In this document: one piece after another, positions 26,224 to 31,792 of the stretch | Layout of the letters: every line of letters starts with the position of its first letter | Numbering within the stretch: position 1 is the first letter of the stretch | From: a virus | Direction: 5' to 3' (one strand) | DNA: 31,792 bases | Virus record (IMG/VR): IMGVR_UViG_3300033571_005902 | Coordinates: 1 to 31,792 of that record | The notes under the pieces: model-generated | Database searches by the model: none | The model's input: the letters and a program-made list of their open reading frames with translations, nothing else | What the model was told of the DNA's origin: nothing | Made by a program: the position numbers and the translations under genes

Positions 26224-26874
26224 ATGACTAACGAAGTACTTTTTGTCAGTGAAACCAAACTCAAGGCCTTTACCTCGATCAACACCAATGTGTCACCGAG
26301 TGTACTGATTCCATTTGTCTATGACAGTCAAAATTTGGATCTCGTAAATTTACTGGGCAGCAGACTACAGAACGAATTGAAGTTACAAATTAAAACGGGA
26401 ACGTTAACAGCAGATAATACTTATCTCTTAAATAATTTTATAGGCAACGTAGTTTTAAACTATGCATTGTATAGAGCATTGCCTTGGATTCACATGCGCA
26501 TCTTAAACAAAGGTGTCATGACAATGAAGAGTGAAAGTGGAGATCCAGTTAAGATGGAAGAGATCCAATGGCTACAAAAGGAACAAAAGAATATTGCTGA
26601 CATGTACGCATTTCTTATGCAGAAGTACTTGTTTGGAAATATGAACCTGTACCCCGCTTGGAATCAGGCAAATGCCCTCGAAGGTATTATTCCTGATCGT
26701 TCTTCACCATTCACTTCAGCTTTAATTGTACCTTCACAACCGTATGCATTCACTAAGAGATTAAATGCTATGCGCAGAGATGGTAACTACATGTACAATA
26801 TAGCAGGAGATACCCCAGCTGGTTCAGCAACCACATGGTGTGACTTCCCTGCCTGGTTATACTTCGGAACCTAA
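26224..26874 (+). CDS. Head-tail connector protein (adaptor candidate)
   Basis: 216 aa. It starts with an N-terminal segment (VSETKLKAFTSINTNVSPSVL), then LIPFVYDSQNLDLVNLLGS and a helical region (LQNELKLQIK, YLLNNFIGNVVLNYALYRAL) of the kind seen in adaptor/connector proteins encoded after portals in Bacteroidota phages. The second half includes a helix with KMEEIQWLQKEQKNIADMY and a C-terminal aromatic tail. It follows the portal by 19 nt. The most likely role is sealing the portal and forming the neck. I recognise the general type but do not claim a named family. Confidence 0.68.
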   Translation: MTNEVLFVSETKLKAFTSINTNVSPSVLIPFVYDSQNLDLVNLLGSRLQNELKLQIKTGTLTADNTYLLNNFIGNVVLNYALYRALPWIHMRILNKGVMTMKSESGDPVKMEEIQWLQKEQKNIADMYAFLMQKYLFGNMNLYPAWNQANALEGIIPDRSSPFTSALIVPSQPYAFTKRLNAMRRDGNYMYNIAGDTPAGSATTWCDFPAWLYFGT

Positions 26875-26881
26875 TAGACAT

Positions 26882-26998
26882 ATGGAAAAGAAAATTAAAC
26901 TTAAGGAGATTAAACTAACTAAGCGTGACAATAAAAAGAGAGAAGATAACGCTAAGAAGTTGAAACAATGGATTGAACACAATCTAAAAAGAGAGTAA
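26882..26998 (+). CDS. 38-aa basic helical protein
   Basis: A 38-codon ORF from ATG 26882 to TAA 26996-26998, starting 7 nt after the connector gene. It is strongly basic (MEKKIKLKEIKLTKRDNKKR, then ...NAKKLKQWIEHNLKRE) and predicted as one long helix. The tail resembles AKEMIQWLRAN in a small ORF at 31319. It is the last gene before the terminator at 27036. It could bind nucleic acid or be a small virion protein; nothing specific is recognised. Confidence 0.5.
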   Translation: MEKKIKLKEIKLTKRDNKKREDNAKKLKQWIEHNLKRE

Positions 26999-27007
26999 TA
27001 AGTACTT

Positions 27008-27016
27008 CCATATTCA
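27008..27016 (+). promoter_or_regulatory. Half-site of the promoter-like motif
   Basis: CCATATTCA followed by TTAC, matching the downstream block of the four full motifs except for its first base. No CCA stands 13 bases upstream. It lies only 20 nt before a terminator hairpin, so it may be a relic, a weak promoter for a very short RNA, or chance. Confidence 0.25.
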
Positions 27017-27035
27017 TTACACTGAGTTATATTTG

Positions 27036-27070
27036 AAAGTCTGGCCTACATATAAGCCAGACTTTTTTTT
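27036..27070 (+). terminator. Terminator at the end of the structural region
   Basis: AAAGTCTGGC (27036-27045) pairs perfectly with GCCAGACTTT (27056-27065) around a 10-nt loop and runs into T8 (27063-27070). This separates the portal/connector unit from the HNH gene row. Confidence 0.88.
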
Positions 27071-27088
27071 GCGTGTTGGAATAGTGTT

Positions 27089-27120
27089 TTTGGAACTTAT
27101 CTATGAATCGGATATATAAT
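27089..27120 (+). promoter_or_regulatory. Candidate housekeeping-type promoter for the HNH genes
   Basis: TTTG (27089-27092), 20 bases, then TATATAAT (27113-27120), 20 nt before the ATG at 27140. The layout fits the Bacteroidota -33/-7 promoter (TTTG, about 20 nt, TAnnTTTG) with an imperfect second box. It stands just after a terminator and differs clearly from the CCA-N13-ACATATTCA motif. Confidence 0.45.
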
Positions 27121-27139
27121 CTACAAATAACATCCCAAC

Positions 27140-27628
27140 ATGGAAAAAGAACAATGGAAAGACATTAGAGGCTATGAAGGCCTTTACCAAATCTCAGATC
27201 ACGGCAACGTAAAGTCTTTTGTCATAGACAAGTACGAAGGCCGACTCCTTAGACCTAAGACTACAGTCCAAGGTTATAAAGCTGTCCTATTCAATGACAG
27301 AAGCCAACATCTGGTTCACAGATTAGTTGGAAAAGCATTTGTACCTAACCCATTCGGTTACAAAGAGATAGACCATATTTCAAATGTGAAAACCGAGAAT
27401 CATTACAAAAATCTTCAGTGGACTTGTAGCCGAGACAATGTTCAGAAAGACCAAGCAGATTCTATTCTCTGCTCTCACGAAACTGGTAAAGAGTTTATAG
27501 TTGCTGGTACGAGAGCAGCTTCTGAAGCGACATCATGTTGGAGAGGATCAGTGATCTATAGTCTAAAGCATGGTACGGTTAGTAGAAGTGGTTGGAAGTT
27601 TACTCTTATAAAAAAATCAAACGTATAA
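27140..27628 (+). CDS. HNH homing-endonuclease-like protein 1 (NUMOD4-HNH)
   Basis: 162 aa. It starts with the NUMOD4 motif (EQWKDIRGYEGLYQISDHGN, residues 4-23), a DNA-binding module of homing endonucleases. The HNH core follows: HRLVGKAF (about 55-62), then EIDHISN and NLQW with NV after it. The central H of the metal-binding motif and the terminal N are in place, so catalysis is plausible. The C-terminal part (AGTRAASEATSCWRGSVIYS) looks like a NUMOD1-type helix-turn-helix. These are mobile nicking or cutting enzymes that spread into phage genomes. It is first of three such genes, separated by 1 nt from the next. Confidence 0.85.
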   Translation: MEKEQWKDIRGYEGLYQISDHGNVKSFVIDKYEGRLLRPKTTVQGYKAVLFNDRSQHLVHRLVGKAFVPNPFGYKEIDHISNVKTENHYKNLQWTCSRDNVQKDQADSILCSHETGKEFIVAGTRAASEATSCWRGSVIYSLKHGTVSRSGWKFTLIKKSNV

Positions 27629-27629
27629 T

Positions 27630-28268
27630 ATGGAACAAGAAGTATGGAAGACAACAGTAGAAAGTGATCTCTATGAAGTATCTAATTGGGGTAATGTTCG
27701 CCACGTCGAAAGAAAGAAAAACCTAGTAACAGATAAGAAACATGCAAGTGGTTATCTTTTTTGGACTAGAAAACTAAACAATAAAAATCTTAATTCTTAC
27801 GTACATCGCACTGTATATCAAGCATTTGTAGGTTCTATACCAGAAAAAGGACAGATTGATCATCTAGATTTTAACCCACATAATTGTAGACTTGATAATT
27901 TAATTTTGTCTACACCTGGGAGTAACCTACAAAGATCAAGAGATGCTGGAAGATTTAAAAATGCAAATTTAAAACATTCTAAAATAATGAAAGAAAAATG
28001 GGCTAATGGATTTAAAATAGAATTAAGTGAAGAAGCACGTAAAAGTATAGGAGCTCATACAAGAGAAAGAATTAAACTTAATGGGCATCCGCTTAAAGGA
28101 AGAACCGGATTTAAGAATCCATTATTTAATTTTACATCTGAACTTTTAATTCAAATCCGAGAAGATAGAGCAAATGGTTTTACCTATGCTAAATTGTGTG
28201 AAAAATATAATAGATCACACTCATCAATCTGGAATGTTTGCCACGGAAAATACAAACATTTAATATAA
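27630..28268 (+). CDS. HNH homing-endonuclease-like protein 2
   Basis: 212 aa. A degenerate NUMOD4 start (EQEVWKTTVESDLYEVSNWG) is followed by the HNH core (VHRTVYQAFVG, then QIDHLDFNPHNCRLDNLILS). The H-x(n)-DH-x(n)-DN-x-x-NL pattern is complete. A basic middle contains repeated Lys-rich segments (KNANLKHSKIMKEKW). The C-terminal HTH-like end is LLIQIREDRANGFTYAKLCE with YNRSHSSIWNVCHGKY, which resembles a resolvase-type recognition helix. Compared with neighbour 1 the protein is about 50 aa longer because of the linker. It is probably a DNA-cutting selfish gene or a site-specific regulator. Confidence 0.82.
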   Translation: MEQEVWKTTVESDLYEVSNWGNVRHVERKKNLVTDKKHASGYLFWTRKLNNKNLNSYVHRTVYQAFVGSIPEKGQIDHLDFNPHNCRLDNLILSTPGSNLQRSRDAGRFKNANLKHSKIMKEKWANGFKIELSEEARKSIGAHTRERIKLNGHPLKGRTGFKNPLFNFTSELLIQIREDRANGFTYAKLCEKYNRSHSSIWNVCHGKYKHLI

Positions 28269-28277
28269 CTAAACACA

Positions 28278-28802
28278 ATGGAAGAAGTATGGAAGCAACA
28301 CGAGGAATACCCTCACGTAGAATTTTCTAACATGGGCAATGTCCGTAAACTATTACAAAATGGAGAATACAAAACTTACAGTCAGACACACTGCAGTGCA
28401 CAGCCTTACAAACAAGTTAATGTTAAAGCAGGCAAAAAACTGTATACACACAGAGAGGTCTGTAAATTATTTAATTATAATCCAGATCCTACAAAATACA
28501 CACATGTCTTGCACAATAACAACGATAGCCATGATAATCGAGCAGAGAATCTTCGCTGGGGAGATCAGAAACTTAATATGCAAGATCGGTTGGAGGCAGG
28601 ACATTATAGTAGAGGATTTGGACATAACATGGCCAAACTCACTAACCTCGATATCTTTGCAATTAGATGGCTATGGATACACCGAGCAGCAACCCAAAGA
28701 GAGATTGCTTCTTACTTTGGAATAAAACAGTGTACTATTTCATTCATCACAACAGGCAGAAGCTGGAAACATTTATTAAGAGAAGGCAGAATAGAAGAAT
28801 AA
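28278..28802 (+). CDS. HNH homing-endonuclease-like protein 3 with HTH
   Basis: 174 aa. The N-terminus (MEEVWKQHEEYPHVEFSNMG) is a shortened NUMOD4-like start. The HNH region is HREVCKLFNYNPD, then VLHNNNDSHDNRAENLRWG and NMQDRL. A leucine replaces the usual D of the DH pair (VLH), and the rest of the motif is kept; activity may be reduced. The C-terminal HTH (TQREIASYFGIKQCTISFI) is clean. The gene starts 9 nt after neighbour 2 and ends 3 nt before the winged-helix gene, so it appears embedded in an operon. Confidence 0.8.
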   Translation: MEEVWKQHEEYPHVEFSNMGNVRKLLQNGEYKTYSQTHCSAQPYKQVNVKAGKKLYTHREVCKLFNYNPDPTKYTHVLHNNNDSHDNRAENLRWGDQKLNMQDRLEAGHYSRGFGHNMAKLTNLDIFAIRWLWIHRAATQREIASYFGIKQCTISFITTGRSWKHLLREGRIEE

Positions 28803-28805
28803 CTT

Positions 28806-29069
28806 ATGAAGTACTTAAATTTTTATGCACCGATCTGGCAAGATCATAGACTAAACACCACCGAGAAGTTAATAGCAAATTACTTCTGGCAATGGACAGT
28901 TAATTCAAATTACACTTGGGCAAGCAGCCAAACTATAGCAAACACGTTTGGAATTGACGTAGACGTCGTTCAGGACGTCGTAGCAAGACTTTTAGAAGAG
29001 AGATGGATAAAGTACTTGGATTGTCCAGAAGGCACTTGTATTGAGTTCCTATTAACGAAATACGAATAG
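28806..29069 (+). CDS. Winged-helix DNA-binding protein, short
   Basis: 87 aa. FYAPIWQDHRLNTTEKLIANYFW at the start, the recognition-helix segment WASSQTIANTFGIDVDVVQDV, and the wing (LEERWIKYLDCPEG). The order matches phage replication-organiser or MarR-like winged helices that use LN-TEKLIA at the start. It may regulate or bind the phage origin. It begins 3 nt after the HNH gene and ends 7 nt before the next winged-helix gene; the two may work as a pair. It cannot be told from sequence alone whether it is replicative or regulatory. Confidence 0.65.
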   Translation: MKYLNFYAPIWQDHRLNTTEKLIANYFWQWTVNSNYTWASSQTIANTFGIDVDVVQDVVARLLEERWIKYLDCPEGTCIEFLLTKYE

Positions 29070-29076
29070 AATAAAA

Positions 29077-29481
29077 ATGTATATGGAAGTACAAAAATTC
29101 GTTAACCCGGCTACGATGTATCTGATGGCAGCGAAAGAAGATAAAAGTTATTACAGATCCTATCCAGTCTTAAATCGAAGACTGGGTCCAGTGGCAGGTA
29201 CACTACTAAACTACCTACTAAACGAGCAATGGAGAATAGAGACTGATCCTAATCTTAAACGTAGGTTTCCTCATTACTTTCAAAGCACTCGACAATTAGC
29301 ACACACCTTAGGTTATTCTGAGAAAAAGATTAAAGAAGCATTAGATCTGCTAAGAGATAATGAATTGGTCAGGACTGAACGTAAAGGTTGGCCAAGTAAG
29401 AATAACTTCTACTTCGATCAGCAAAGAATAATGGATGTGATCTTAGATAAGCCTTCACTAGATCGTAACACGGGGGTCTGA
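29077..29481 (+). CDS. Winged-helix DNA-binding protein, long
   Basis: 134 aa from ATG 29077 (a second in-frame ATG is at 29083). The middle holds GPVAGTLLNYLLNEQWRIET, then the helix-turn-helix FQSTRQLAHTLGYSEKKIKE and the wing LLRDNELVRTERKGWP with an aromatic end NNFYFD. This layout is that of initiator- or regulator-type winged helices. A role in replication or transcription is plausible. It follows the short winged-helix gene directly and is followed by an AT-rich stretch with a repeated 9-mer. Confidence 0.68.
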   Translation: MYMEVQKFVNPATMYLMAAKEDKSYYRSYPVLNRRLGPVAGTLLNYLLNEQWRIETDPNLKRRFPHYFQSTRQLAHTLGYSEKKIKEALDLLRDNELVRTERKGWPSKNNFYFDQQRIMDVILDKPSLDRNTGV

Positions 29482-29482
29482 C

Positions 29483-29525
29483 TATCTAGTAATACTTAGT
29501 AACAAGTGATATAGTATATCTAGTA
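29483..29525 (+). repeat. Direct repeat of a 9-mer in an AT-rich gene gap
   Basis: TATCTAGTA occurs at 29483-29491 and 29517-29525 (34-nt offset). The bases between are AT-rich and include CTTAGTAAC and GATATAGTA. It lies between the long winged-helix gene and a small gene at 29559. Possible operator or promoter region; also compatible with chance in AT-rich DNA. Confidence 0.3.
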
Positions 29526-29558
29526 CTCTTAGAGCCCCAAACCCAAAACAAAACAGAT

Positions 29559-29786
29559 ATGACAACAAGAGAAAGGAATATCCAAAACCTAAAGATAGGT
29601 ACGATTAAAGGACAACACGTTATCCGTCTAAACAATAAGTACTATCCACTAAGACCTAACTGGAAGAAGGTATTCGCTAATGGAATCGATAAAGACAATT
29701 GGGACAACACCTGGTTGTTAAGTCCTAGGGTTAAACTAGAATACGATCAAGACTCTAAAGCCTTTAGTGCTAACCGAGCTTCGTAA
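29559..29786 (+). CDS. Small protein, unknown function
   Basis: 75 aa, basic and hydrophilic, with no domain recognised. It reads as a folded small protein: KIGTIKGQHVIRLNNKYYPL gives a two-strand beta start and NWKKVFANGIDKDNWDNTWL a loop and helix. It starts after an A/C-rich leader. Its end overlaps, tail to tail, the only reverse-strand gene by 40 nt, so the two transcripts would interfere. Confidence 0.5.
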   Translation: MTTRERNIQNLKIGTIKGQHVIRLNNKYYPLRPNWKKVFANGIDKDNWDNTWLLSPRVKLEYDQDSKAFSANRAS

Positions 29787-30172
29787 CGCCTACGCATGTA
29801 TTCACTTCTCTGTTCATAAGTGTGTGCTCTAACAAGGGGTTTAGCTTCCCAAGCACTGGGACTTATCCGCAGAGTGAATCTAGTAAAACAATTAGTTCTC
29901 TCCTCGACAGAACGAGAACGTTGGGGTTCAAGAACTTCAACATAACCATATTCCTCTAGAAAATGTAAGCACTTCTTAGGAGTCTGAATTGTGATCCCGA
30001 CATTCTTTTTTAATAATCCGATCAGTGTGCGAGAATCTGTGCGAATCCAATCATCCTCGCCAGTATCTAAATGTCGGCACAGAATATCGAACAGGAAAAC
30101 GTGTTGCTTCTTTAATTTGCCGTTATCAAAAAAGCTTTCAGGAAAAGGTTTGTGAAAATGGGGTCTATTCAT
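29747..30172 (-). CDS. Reverse-strand winged-helix-like regulator
   Basis: 141 aa from the ATG at 30172; an in-frame TTG at 30220 would add 16 residues and was not preferred. This is the only gene seen on this strand. QHVFLFDILCRHLDT, then DDWIRTDSRTLIGLLKK (helix-turn-helix region) and PKKCLHFLEEYGYVEVLEP give a winged-helix pattern: helix, recognition segment, then wing. The C-terminus is very basic (RRRYEARLALKALES). It fills a 420-nt stretch that has no convincing forward gene. It is head-to-head with the sigma-like gene and tail-to-tail with the 75-aa gene. A repressor-like role is inferred. Confidence 0.6.
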   Translation of the reverse strand: MNRPHFHKPFPESFFDNGKLKKQHVFLFDILCRHLDTGEDDWIRTDSRTLIGLLKKNVGITIQTPKKCLHFLEEYGYVEVLEPQRSRSVEERTNCFTRFTLRISPSAWEAKPLVRAHTYEQRSEYMRRRYEARLALKALES

Positions 30173-30206
30173 ACACGATATATACTCTCGAATCCAAACA
30201 CATAAT

Positions 30207-30701
30207 TTGACAATAGACAACTGGGTAGAGGTAAATTATATTCCATTCCAGCAAGCCTGTTATCGTATCACAAGCGGTGATCCGCTGTGGGAAGAATTAG
30301 TGTCATATTGTATGATCACCTTATTAGAACATAAAGACCGAGCAACCATTCTAGAAAGCGGAGGAGCATTCTATTTCTCGTTAAGAGTGGCAACTAACGC
30401 TTGGAACTCCACAACCTCGCCATTCTACACAACTTGGCGCAAGACGCACGAACCCATCTCATCTAAGCACGAAGAAGCGCTTTGGGAAGATCCAGAACGA
30501 GAAACCGACCCCTTTACGGCACAGATAGATAGTATATTAAACGAACTAGATTGGTATTCCAGAGAACTATTCAGAGTGCACGTGGCTCACGGAACAAACG
30601 CCAGTAAACTAAGTAGAGAACTAAAGATACCCCGTAAAAGTATTTCGTTGACAGTGAACAGGGTTAAACAACATATTAAACAAAGACTAAGATATGAATA
30701 A
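30207..30701 (+). CDS. Small sigma-factor-like protein
   Basis: 164 aa. The start codon is probably TTG at 30207; no in-frame ATG exists between the upstream stop (30153) and residue 36. The N-terminal half, FQQACYRITSGDPLWEELVSYCMITLLE, resembles sigma region 2. The C-terminal half, LDWYSRELFRVHVAHGTNAS, then KLSRELKIPRKSISLTVNRV and KQHIKQRL, reads like the region 4 helix-turn-helix. Length and two-domain layout fit ECF-type sigma factors or phage late regulators. A role in reading the repeated CCA-N13-ACATATTCA motif is an inference. It ends overlapping the next gene by 8 nt. Confidence 0.65.
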   Translation: MTIDNWVEVNYIPFQQACYRITSGDPLWEELVSYCMITLLEHKDRATILESGGAFYFSLRVATNAWNSTTSPFYTTWRKTHEPISSKHEEALWEDPERETDPFTAQIDSILNELDWYSRELFRVHVAHGTNASKLSRELKIPRKSISLTVNRVKQHIKQRLRYE

Positions 30702-30945
30702 ACTCATCCGATGGCGAATAGACCATCCAGAACATCCCATGATCTATGAAACAGAAGAATGGAGGCTCGAAGGAGACATCGAAGCCATTAAATGGGAGAA
30801 CAATCTCTCACACGCTAATATAATCTATATCCATGACGACATACCTACAGATACTGAGCCTGATAACAGCCTTAGTCCTCATAAAGAACCAATCCCAGTA
30901 CCAGCAGCTACTCCAAAGCGTAAACCTAGATCGAAAGCCTCTTAA
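30694..30945 (+). CDS. Small protein with basic Pro-rich tail
   Basis: 83 aa. The N-terminus is acidic-aromatic (WRIDHPEHPMIYETEEWRLE). The C-terminal third is Pro- and Lys/Arg-rich (PIPVPAATPKRKPRSKAS) and probably unstructured. Overlaps: 8 nt with the sigma-like gene and 113 nt with the membrane-protein gene in another frame. The function is unknown. The dual-coded region holds the low-complexity end, so the constraint falls mostly on the other frame. Confidence 0.5.
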   Translation: MNKLIRWRIDHPEHPMIYETEEWRLEGDIEAIKWENNLSHANIIYIHDDIPTDTEPDNSLSPHKEPIPVPAATPKRKPRSKAS

Positions 30946-31084
30946 TTGTGGTCTGTGTTTAGCATTCTGGAGCTCATTAGCGGCACTTTGTGTCCTAACC
31001 GATATAAACATATGGACACTACCAATAGCGTTAAGCTACGGGTACCTAGGCAACGAATTAGATAAAAGATATAACACTTATTAA
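30833..31084 (+). CDS. Small membrane protein with CxxC
   Basis: 83 aa with three hydrophobic segments: about 4-18 (YLQILSLITALVLIK), about 39-56 (CGLCLAFWSSLAALCVL), and a weaker one at about 62-75 (IWTLPIALSYGYLG). The CxxC-x(3)-W signature just before the second segment is a pattern I know from small phage membrane proteins of the DUF1360-like type. It starts inside the previous gene in a different frame; the first 38 residues are dual-coded. It ends 1 nt before the next gene. Membrane location is inferred from hydrophobicity. Confidence 0.55.
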   Translation: MTTYLQILSLITALVLIKNQSQYQQLLQSVNLDRKPLNCGLCLAFWSSLAALCVLTDINIWTLPIALSYGYLGNELDKRYNTY

Positions 31085-31085
31085 G

Positions 31086-31319
31086 ATGAATAAACCACAA
31101 CCAGGTCTAACCCAAGAAGTATTCGCATTACTGAACGAGCACTACGACCTACTAGAAAGACCGAAGCAAGTATGGACAGCACAAGAGATGAAAACGATCT
31201 ACGCAATCTATAATGCATACACAGGTGAACAAGCCACTGATTCAGGATGTGGAGGTTGCAGAACAAGTAAAGTAAACAAGGTCCGAAAGATCTACGAAGA
31301 ATATAAAAGAGCATTATAA
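31086..31319 (+). CDS. Small CxxC protein, unknown function
   Basis: 77 aa. It contains HYDLLERPKQVWTAQEMKTI and YAIYNAYTGEQATDS, then GCGGCRTSKVNKVRKIYEEY. The CGGCR motif, followed by a short basic helix, is common in small phage proteins and may bind zinc. Its stop overlaps the next ATG (TAATG). No function can be stated. Confidence 0.55.
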   Translation: MNKPQPGLTQEVFALLNEHYDLLERPKQVWTAQEMKTIYAIYNAYTGEQATDSGCGGCRTSKVNKVRKIYEEYKRAL

Positions 31320-31465
31320 TGAGTTTCGAAGTAAAAGAACAACTATCTGTCAAACAGAAAGAAAAAAAGGCTAAAGAAATGATCCAATGGTTAAGAGCCA
31401 ATGGATATGCACATTTATTAGCACAACCCGAAGAAGAATGTGGACCTACCAAAACAGAAGCCTAA
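31319..31465 (+). CDS. 48-aa charged helical protein
   Basis: ATG at 31319 (overlapping the previous TAA as TAATG) to TAA 31463-31465, 48 aa. MSFEVKEQLSVKQKEKKAKE, then MIQWLRANGYAHLL and an acidic end with one Cys (EEECGPTKTEA). The KKAKEMIQWL segment resembles NAKKLKQWI of the 38-aa protein at 26882. Coupling to its neighbours suggests a real gene; the function is unknown. Confidence 0.45.
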   Translation: MSFEVKEQLSVKQKEKKAKEMIQWLRANGYAHLLAQPEEECGPTKTEA

Positions 31466-31476
31466 ACTTAACCCCA

Positions 31477-31792
31477 ATGACAGAAGCCTATATAGATTAC
31501 TGTCTAGATAACTGTCGAAGGATTATAAAGTGTTACAAGTTAGAGGGAGGTAAGAATGAATGGGGATTTCTAGAGAGTTGTCTAAGACAATTCCAGAGAG
31601 AATGTAAAGCTATTAAGAGATATTCTCCAGATAGAACAGAAATGGAGTATCTAAACCAAGCTATTGCTTATCTACAAGAAAACGGAATATCACTTTGGCA
31701 GGACTACAAAGACGACCCAGAATATCGAAAAGAAATAGGCCAAAGTTATGTATGGACTAGAGGAGGATTAAGTCATTACAGACACCCACCTA
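31477..31792 (+). CDS. Partial gene at the right edge, unknown function
   Basis: An open frame from ATG 31477 to the window end (105 codons, no stop). The translation is a sensible soluble protein: DYCLDNCRRIIKCYKLEGGK, WGFLESCLRQFQRECKAIKR, EYLNQAIAYLQENGISLWQD, with four cysteines in the first half. It is mostly helical. It follows the 48-aa ORF by 11 nt. The end lies outside the window and no family is recognised. Confidence 0.5.
   Translation, partial: MTEAYIDYCLDNCRRIIKCYKLEGGKNEWGFLESCLRQFQRECKAIKRYSPDRTEMEYLNQAIAYLQENGISLWQDYKDDPEYRKEIGQSYVWTRGGLSHYRHPP

Noticed and set aside
27071-27139. tRNA or attachment site in the gap before the HNH genes
   Set aside because: No cloverleaf or CCA end and no duplicated core sequence is visible; the gap is explained by a terminator and a promoter candidate.
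28339-28725. 128-codon forward frame inside HNH gene 3
   Set aside because: Out-of-frame shadow; the HNH and HTH motifs are in the other frame.
30025-30210. Forward 61-codon frame opposite the reverse-strand winged-helix gene
   Set aside because: The reverse frame is longer, has a clean winged-helix pattern and fills the gap; the forward frame has no recognisable features.

Overview
The window is a contiguous piece of a tailed double-stranded DNA phage or prophage (Caudoviricetes). A host in the Bacteroidota is inferred. Almost no gene has a Shine-Dalgarno box; starts instead follow short A/T-rich leaders. The prohead protease, tail hub and tail chaperone resemble families I know mainly from Bacteroidota phages. 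One promoter candidate (27089-27120) has the TTTG / TA-rich layout of Bacteroidota housekeeping promoters. No integrase, tRNA, rRNA, CRISPR array or insertion sequence was seen. No gap between genes exceeds 300 bases.

Layout. 1-1044 is the C-terminal part of the terminase large subunit, cut by the left edge. 1093-9106 holds two neck/tail-completion candidates, a tail-assembly chaperone with a T9 slippery run and a well-formed -1 reading frame, a distal-tail candidate, a giant hub-like protein with cysteine-rich modules, and a small proline-linker protein. 9121-11442 is the tape measure. 11488-15141 is the head module (XkdF-like prohead protease with a large cysteine-rich insertion, scaffold-like protein, major capsid protein) followed by the probable tail tube. 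15295-24757 encodes the host-contact apparatus: two Gly-X-Y (collagen-like) fibres, two small companions and a spike-like protein. 24767-26998 holds a small protein, the portal, a head-tail connector and a 38-aa basic protein, closed by a terminator. 27140-28802 is a row of three HNH homing-endonuclease-like genes. 28806 to the right edge is a regulatory/early-type region: winged-helix proteins, one reverse-strand winged-helix gene head-to-head with a sigma-like gene, then several small ORFs, the last cut by the right edge.

How it fits together. Four transcription-unit starts (before 1093, 11488, 12955 and 15295) share one bipartite sequence, CCA-N13-ACATATTCA. It fits no standard housekeeping promoter and lies 14-24 nt upstream of the start codon. 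The window also encodes a small sigma-like protein (30207-30701). The simplest model is that this protein reads the shared motif as a late promoter, with the divergent winged-helix gene at 30172-29747 as a possible counter-regulator. This is inference. Perfect-stem terminators separate the capsid gene, the tail tube gene and the end of the portal/connector unit.

The strongest leads are the shared bipartite motif plus sigma-like gene, the T9 frameshift in the tail chaperone, the modular fibre cassette, and the cysteine-rich insertion in the prohead protease. Function calls rest on recognising motifs by eye; no database search was run.
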